Below, piece by piece: positions 21,982 to 27,523 of a stretch of 27,523 nt of DNA; the first letter of the stretch is position 1; each line of letters begins with the position of its first letter. This DNA comes from Ichthyophonus hoferi. Its lineage: Eukaryota; Opisthokonta; Ichthyosporea; Ichthyophonida; Ichthyophonidae. The translations under genes and the position numbers were made by a program. A model generated the notes under the pieces. The model had not been told where the DNA came from. It searched no databases and saw only the letters and a list, made by a program, of their open reading frames with translations. Where the stretch lies: contig NAOQ01000292.1 in NCBI GenBank assembly GCA_002751075.1, forward strand, positions 10,901 to 38,423, written 5' to 3'.

Positions 21982-24900
21982 ATGAGTCAAAAAGCACCCT
22001 TACCCACCCTCACCGGGCAGCGTCTGCGTACCCGTAAGCGCGGTAAGTTAATATCATGTTGTGTGTCTTGTATTCTACTCACCCGTCCTTTATACTTGCG
22101 CATATTCCCATATTCACTCCCTTGTAAATAGTATACAATATTATTTATGATAACAGGTTCTTTTACTGTTTTATTTCTACTGTTCCTCTATCTATAAACA
22201 CATATATTGCATATATCCATCTTCGTTATCAATTTACTTTTACTCTTATATTAGTGAGTTTATTATATGTTATGTTATGTTTGTATTCTTTTCTTTATCC
22301 TTCTCGCTATGACCCCTCTAGGAGACGTTCTTTCTTTACTTAACTACTTTCCTCCTGTCTTACTCCATTCTTATCCTTTCCTACCTTCTTTCCCCACCGC
22401 TCCCACGTTAACTGTAACACTAACCCTTCTATTAATATGTTCGCAGATAATGAAAAACATTCTAAATTTGATCCCGAGTCGTTCCGTGATGCTGTGGTAA
22501 CTGGACTCAATGCTGTCAATGGTGACTTTGAAGGTGCCGCTAAATTTCTAGATCTTCAAGGTGGAACTAAGTTAGACTACAGTCGTTATGGAGAGACTTT
22601 ATTTGATATCCTATTCGCTGGTGGCATGATTGGTATGTATGGATGCATATATGTATGTATATATATGTTTTTATATATTTTTATTTTTCCAATAGTATTA
22701 CGCCTTTCCCGAGCAAGAATGTAACCGTGATTTAATCAATAGGTATACCAGGAGATATAGAATTTAAAATCTTAATTTAATTATTAACCTATATGTATTA
22801 TTTGTTATTTTATAAGCCATTGTACACTGAGGTATAATTTATTGTATATCATTAACTGGATATATATTGTCACACCAAACCATTCAACGAACGCGATCGT
22901 AGATTAAGATACAAGTCTACCAGGTCTGTTATAGAAATGTATATTAGTATTTTATATCTATTTACTATATTGGTTATATTTAATGGCTATATATAATTTA
23001 GGTGTATGTATGTACCCATGGAACTGACCAATTGAAAGTGAACTTTAAATCATTAAATCATCTATATTAAGTAAGCCCGTGTAATATTTGCACATGCAAG
23101 TTAATTAATCCGATTTATGAGGTCAGAAGGATTGGAGTATGATTTCTTATACTTTATATGAATATACTAATGTGTGCTTGGGTGAGAAAACCTGCGTATT
23201 GAGTGGCTGCTAGCGTAATGCTACACCACCTCATTTATTGATAGATATATTTATTGTTGCTATGAAAACATGTCTAGGTGACTGTTATCAATAGCGTGCG
23301 AGAATTAAATTTCGTAGTATGGTATGTCTAAATAAATATATTACACTATTATCATTTATAAAATTGTACGCAACTGTATGATTGGTTGTAGCCCGGTATC
23401 TTTAATTATAGCTAACCTTATATCCTATCAGCTTCTGGCGGTATGGTGCAAGAAGATGGAGAGGGAAAGACCAACATGTGTGTGTTTGCCCTGAAAACTG
23501 AGAGCGAATTGAAAGAGTTTTCTGAACTGCTTAACAAGCTAACTCGCCGTTACAAGTGGGTTAACATTTTAATACTATCTTCATCTAGCTTGACTTTCTT
23601 TCTGTACTCCATACAGGGCTTGTGGTTGATTTTTGCTATGTTTTTGCTATGCTACTCACCAATTACTATCTTCTAGTATTCAAGTCTATCTATTAGTTCC
23701 TTTTTTATTTTTGCTAATAGGGCATCATATATTTATTTTTATAACCACCCAATTTTAAAAAATTAACATTTTCCAAACGAGCCAATATTAAAATGCAATT
23801 GCCAATCTGTGATATACCTAATTTACAATTAAATTATTTTCAAATTGTTAGAATTTCATGTTTTATTCAATATTCTATGATATAGAATTCCCCAGAGCCG
23901 TTGATGCTATATCTAACCAATCATATACACTCATCTGTCTTTTATTTTTACACCTGCTTGTTGGCTGTTATATTTTTATATATAAAGATCATCTATTCAT
24001 ATTCTATGATTAGAGCATTGTATTAAAACTTGTTTATCAATCAGAGAGAGGGCCATAAACCCACTGTTTCTGCACTGTTACGTTTTAGAAAGTCAATAAT
24101 ATTATTCTGATATAATGGGTGATGATTGAACCACTAGTTTGTTCACCCATATCTTAATGAGCCTACTACTTACGCTATTGGTTCATATATCAGCAAGTCA
24201 CTATTACTTATACCTAACAGCATACCTACCATGTAAAGAGGTTTAAATCCATCTGATTGGAGGGGTTAACTACCCAATTAAAGTTATCATGCTACCTTTT
24301 TCCAGATAATTTTAAATTCCTCCCTCCATCCACGTCGTAATGACATCATCCTAACGTCATCCCTATCCCTTCCACGCCCAATAGGTATCTGATCAAGACG
24401 GCCAATGAGAACGTGATTAAGAACTTCAAGTTCCTTGGTGTATTTAATGATCAGGAGAGGGATAGCTTTGCCACCTTATTGGCTATTAGCTTTGCCACTC
24501 ATAATGTCATAGCACCCACAGTGCTGACTGGTCTATTGGCTGACCATTTAGTCAAGGACGGTGAGTGGTGGATGTAGATAGAGATTAGTACAAGAGATAG
24601 TGATTGGTTGTGTATTTACCATTATACACAGCTAATTAATTATATACAGATTTATATCATTACAAGTACACCAACCTATACACCAAGTATATATACATAT
24701 ACATATATACTAACTAGATTGATGACCCTTAACCAATTAGAAATCGCCTTGAAATTCTTTACCAAGTTGCTTCAGGCTTACATTGCATTGGTTCCCGAGG
24801 ATGGCTTAGCTACCCTCATGAGGAAGGGTGGGATTGAGAACCGTCTGGTAGGTATTTAATTTTAAAATCGTGTATTCATTTTTTATTGTTTTATGGTTTA

Positions 24901-27254
24901 TAGTTCACTGGGCTACGCTTATGAGGAAGAGTGGCATAGATAATCGCTTGATATGTATCTATTTTATTTTCAAATTTTAATAATTAAAATATATTGTTTA
25001 TAGCCCGATGCATGAAAGATGGTGACAGATAATTGCTTGATATAATTTTTTTAAATTTAAAATTGATTGTATTATATATGGAGGTTTATATTTATACATT
25101 AATAGATATTGGTTTATGAGTATATACTCCATATTATGGCTGACAAGGTCTGCCGACCAATTGCCCTTGCTTATTTTATGGGATTCAATCATATTATTAG
25201 TCTATCTATTTATAGACTAATTAGTAATTTATTAGCCATTAGTTATCAGTCACAATTTGTTTTAACCCATCACTTTCCTTTTAAGGCTATAAGTGTGCCA
25301 TCAATGTTATATACCATGACGTCGTTGTATGGTTATACCTTGTCTGTGACGTCATATACGTCTGGCCATGGGATAATGTTATAGGTCTTATTGTTATGCT
25401 ACTGTATAGTAAGATGTGTTCCGACGTCATATATGGTATAGTATAATATACCCATCGTATATTCTATGTATAGACCTTTATGACGTCTACCTATCACATC
25501 TTAGCATTATATTAATCTTGAACCTATCCACCAATTAGCTGTTCTTCTTCCCCGAGAACAAACGGCGTGAGGAGGTTATGGATGCTCACTTTACGAGCCA
25601 CAACCTCTCGAAGGTGATGGACTATTACAGGAAGAAAGAGTTGACTAAGCAGAGGGCTGACCTCAAGCAATCCTTGAGGGAGATGTTTGAGAACAATGCT
25701 CCTGCTGCTGAGGTAAGGAGTTTGTGTATATATACATGGATGTGTATGTATGTATAGGCTAGATATTTCTATACGTCCAATTATCAGCAACAGAGCAGAA
25801 AAATACAGCGGTGAATGAATTTCAATTGGCTGTTTTTAATGTAAATAAATGATTCGTGCGTATTTATTGCATATTTTAAAATGATTAGGGTGGCGGGTTG
25901 ATATCTCTGTGATATTGTTCAATTACCTACAGACCTTGTCACATCACCTTCCAAATATGGCTATATCGGAATTCTACCCAATGATATCATTTTCTTTAGA
26001 CTCGCTAATTTTGATTGGTTAATAGCACAGTGACTTTAACAAATACTGGTCAATAACATGTCAATACATTGAACTTTTGGCTAATCTGAATGCCTTGTTA
26101 AATTTATTTATAGTACACCAATTAGGTCTGCCTATATTTTCAATCATGCCTTACCTTTTAGCCAATTGTTGGTGTGATTTCCCCTAATAACCTTTGGTTG
26201 TTATAGCTAAAAGACTATTCATTGGTTAAGTCTTATTTGGTCCGAGAGGGTGTCATTCTTATGATCATTATTTTCTCTTTTGATTGAATGAGAATCATAC
26301 CCCTTTTATCAGATCAATAATCTTTTGATCAATATTAAAATAGCCATATATGGGTATATTATGACACTAACCTTTTATGTTAATTACTGGACTATATTAT
26401 AGACGAACCCATAAATCTAAACTTGGAATGTATTTTCTTTAGATCACAACCAAGCTGGAGACCTTCAGTAAGAAGACAGCCATGACTGCAGATGACATCA
26501 TTATGATGTTATGGTCTAGCATGATGGGGGTGTTGGATAGCAACAAGAAGAGTGACCTGCTGGAGAAGGAGACCCTTAAGCATATCAAGGTAGGAGGGAA
26601 GGGAGGAAGAGGGTGGTGGTGTGTTTGGGTTCATTGGTCTAGATTGTCAGTTCGGTTCATGTCCTCACCAATTGTCTTCCTATGTTATGCTAGTTCTAAG
26701 TGTTTCATTGGTTTACTGTCTGGTGATTACTACTCGTATATGATTGGTTAAGCCTGTTTATAGCCTTTTTCTTTTCTACGTAGGAGTATTGTCATTTTTA
26801 AACCAATAGTATTTTTTCAGAGTTTAATATCCGATCACAATATCTGATCGACTAATTGTCTTACATACTCCAATCACATATCTCCACCTAATTAGATGTA
26901 ACCTATTGCTATAGCCTATCCTATCTCAACGTACACATCCACTAACATCTCTGTCTCCATATCTCCTTCAAGATGAACTGCAAGATATTGGCTCACTTTG
27001 CAAACACTGGTCGCACTCAATTGGCCTTGTTGGTAGCTGTCCAATCTTTCTGCTACGATAACATGGACTTCATGAAGTTGTTCCAGAAAATGGCTATGCT
27101 TCTCTACAATGCTGATGTTGTAGAGGAGAATGTAGTGCAGAAGTGGTTTAAAGATGGCCACAGCCAGAAGGGAAAGAGTGTGTTCCTCAAACAGATGCAG
27201 CCAATGATTGACTGGCTCAATGCTGCAGAGGAGGAAGATTCCGATGAAGAATAA
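21982..27254 (+). CDS. BZW: eIF5-mimic protein (BZW/5MP), translation start-site regulator
   Basis: Eight exons: 21982-22042, 22447-22632, 23432-23555, 24385-24560, 24741-24847, 25539-25712, 26443-26589, 26973-27254, intron phases 1, 1, 2, 1, 0, 0, 0. The 418 residues compare with 419 in human BZW1. Hallmarks are PTLTGQRLRTRKRD (8-21), KLDYSRYGETLFDILFAGGM (62-81), RRYKYL spanning the exon 3/4 junction, and a C-terminal W2 domain with WFKDGHSQKGKSVFLKQM and the acidic tail AEEEDSDEE. Family members bind eIF2 and eIF3 through W2 and compete with eIF5, raising the stringency of start-codon choice. The exon-3 donor GTGGGT at 23556 is chosen because it restores the conserved KYL. The start has T at -3 and A at +4, a poor context, as in the autoregulated human genes. 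Acceptors of exons 4-6 read CCAATAG or CCAATTAG. Confidence 0.93.
22043..22446 (+). other. BZW intron 1, pyrimidine-skewed
   Basis: A 404-base intron, strongly T/C-rich on the plus strand, with no other feature visible. It splits the conserved TRKRD motif in phase 1. Confidence 0.7.
22633..23431 (+). other. BZW intron 2
   Basis: A 799-base AT-rich intron with a short GTAT microsatellite near its donor. I see no exon or repeat of note in the rest. Confidence 0.7.
23556..24384 (+). other. BZW intron 3
   Basis: An 829-base intron starting GTGGGT and ending CCCAATAG. It carries many CCAAT/ATTGG pentamers (about 23657, 23781, 23800, 23917, 24177, 24256, 24274) and no supported exon. TGACATCA- and AACGTCAT-like strings lie at 24340-24362. 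Confidence 0.65.
24809..25095 (+). repeat. Tandem triplication of the BZW exon-5 tail with its intron flank
   Basis: Three diverged units of about 90-103 bases. Unit A is the real exon-5 tail plus the first 55 intron bases; unit B starts at 24912; unit C starts near 25008. The ATG within each is at 24818, 24921 and 25012. Units A and B both end in GTTTATAG and C in GTTTATAT. The exonic parts of A and B agree at 30 of 39 positions. B and C resemble each other with a small gap, suggesting C derives from B. Confidence 0.8.
24904..24954 (+). pseudogene. Shadow copy of the BZW exon-5 tail
   Basis: From 24912 to 24950 this copy reads ATLMRKSGIDNRL, against ATLMRKGGIENRL in exon 5. Seven of the nine nucleotide differences are synonymous and the other two give Gly to Ser and Glu to Asp. 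An acceptor-like GTTTATAG ends at 24903, in the phase needed to follow exon 4. At the place of the exon-5 donor (GTAGGT) it has ATATGT, so the donor is lost; the next GT, at 24955, would give the wrong phase for exon 6. It also lacks the first 68 bases of exon 5. It therefore looks like a former or alternative exon, now apparently not usable in frame. Confidence 0.6.
25317..25488 (+). promoter_or_regulatory. Cluster of four GACGTC palindromes in BZW intron 5
   Basis: GACGTC occurs at 25318, 25348, 25423 and 25482, mostly extended to TGACGTC or GACGTCA, the core of ATF/CREB-type bZIP sites. The full TGACGTCA is at 25347-25354. Four in 170 bases of AT-rich DNA is far above chance. An intronic enhancer is inferred; whether this organism has a matching bZIP factor is unknown. 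Confidence 0.4.
25713..26442 (+). other. BZW intron 6
   Basis: A 730-base intron with CCAAT/ATTGG pentamers at about 25779, 25825, 25978, 26011, 26117, 26161 and 26220, and no supported exon. Repeated TGATC/GATCA strings lie at 26258-26335. Confidence 0.65.
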
Positions 27255-27255
27255 A
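27250..27255 (+). promoter_or_regulatory. AATAAA overlapping the BZW stop codon
   Basis: The stop TAA (27252-27254) sits inside an AATAAA. If used, it would give a 3' untranslated region of only some 10-30 bases. It may be coincidence, because GAA-TAA-A produces it automatically. Confidence 0.25.
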
Positions 27256-27523
27256 CGAAGACGTATTATTGGTTAATACTTTAACATTTAATCTGATGGA
27301 TATTATTTACTTTTATTGATTGCGAGGTGGTGTGATCTCAGTTAATTTATTGTGGGTTTAGTGTGGAGCGTGACCCAATCATATGTCACAGGCAATTTTA
27401 GAGTTCCTGTGTATTAGATAATTCATTTTAATCATCATATGATTGTGAATAATGAGAATACTATTATTGTATATATATCTTGTTTTTAATGGCATGACTA
27501 AGAATAATTATATGAACCTTTTT
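27256..27523. other. Sequence downstream of BZW
   Basis: AT-rich 3' flank to the window edge, with CCAAT/ATTGG at about 27269 and 27375. No gene is visible. Confidence 0.5.

Noticed and set aside
24951-24956. AT-AC (minor spliceosome) intron after the shadow exon
   Set aside because: ATATGT does not match the ATATCCTT donor of minor introns and no paired AC acceptor with a branch motif is visible.
25136-25384. 82-residue frame inside BZW intron 5
   Set aside because: It lies wholly inside an intron bounded by well-supported exons and shows no domain; it contains some of the GACGTC sites, which explain part of its sequence.
1-27523. tRNA, rRNA, CRISPR arrays, retroelements or DNA transposons
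   Set aside because: I looked on both strands and saw no cloverleaf with B-box-like GGTTCGA, no long terminal repeats or paired terminal inverted repeats, no reverse transcriptase or transposase motifs, and no spaced repeat array.

Overview
The window is AT-rich nuclear DNA from a eukaryote with canonical GT-AG introns of about 180-830 bases. It carries five protein genes. The lineage cannot be fixed from the sequence. The eIF5-mimic gene is only moderately similar to animal copies and shares features with plant ones. The 37-residue-repeat plus RAP protein is a type best known from alveolates. A unicellular eukaryote (protist) is the most economical guess.

Layout. 1-1984: AT-rich leader with a pentanucleotide repeat and a TATAGTATA repeat, no convincing gene. 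1985-7060 (+): six-exon gene for a proline-rich protein ending in a long Arg-Asp/Arg-Glu tail, family not recognised; introns 3 and 4 hold a minisatellite and a 34-base duplication. 7061-8159: spacer with a 25-base tandem array. 8160-9101 (-): intronless BTB(T1/KCTD-like)-SPRY-like protein. 9102-12996: long divergent spacer with a cluster of inverted repeats, a CCAAT+TATA promoter-like element and a pyrimidine-rich block that may be a leader intron. 12997-15452 (+): four-exon gene for a 438-residue protein of unknown family. 15453-17849: spacer with one tiny signal-peptide-like ORF. 17850-20465 (+): intronless 871-residue heptatricopeptide-like repeat protein with a C-terminal RAP domain, a probable organellar RNA-binding factor. 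21982-27254 (+): eight-exon BZW/5MP (eIF5-mimic) gene, complete, 418 residues.

The genes do not form a pathway: one is a translation-start regulator, one probably an organellar RNA factor, one a likely ubiquitin-ligase adaptor, and two are unknown. The most interesting signals are: (1) a tandem copy of the tail of BZW exon 5 inside the next intron, whose differences from the real exon are mostly synonymous although its splice donor is lost; (2) a very high density of CCAAT/ATTGG pentamers in the exons and introns of the first gene and, less strongly, in BZW, almost absent from the two intronless genes; (3) several BZW introns ending in CCAAT(T)AG with complementary ATTGG(TT) upstream; (4) a BZW start codon in poor context behind an upstream ORF, as known for the autoregulated human homologues.
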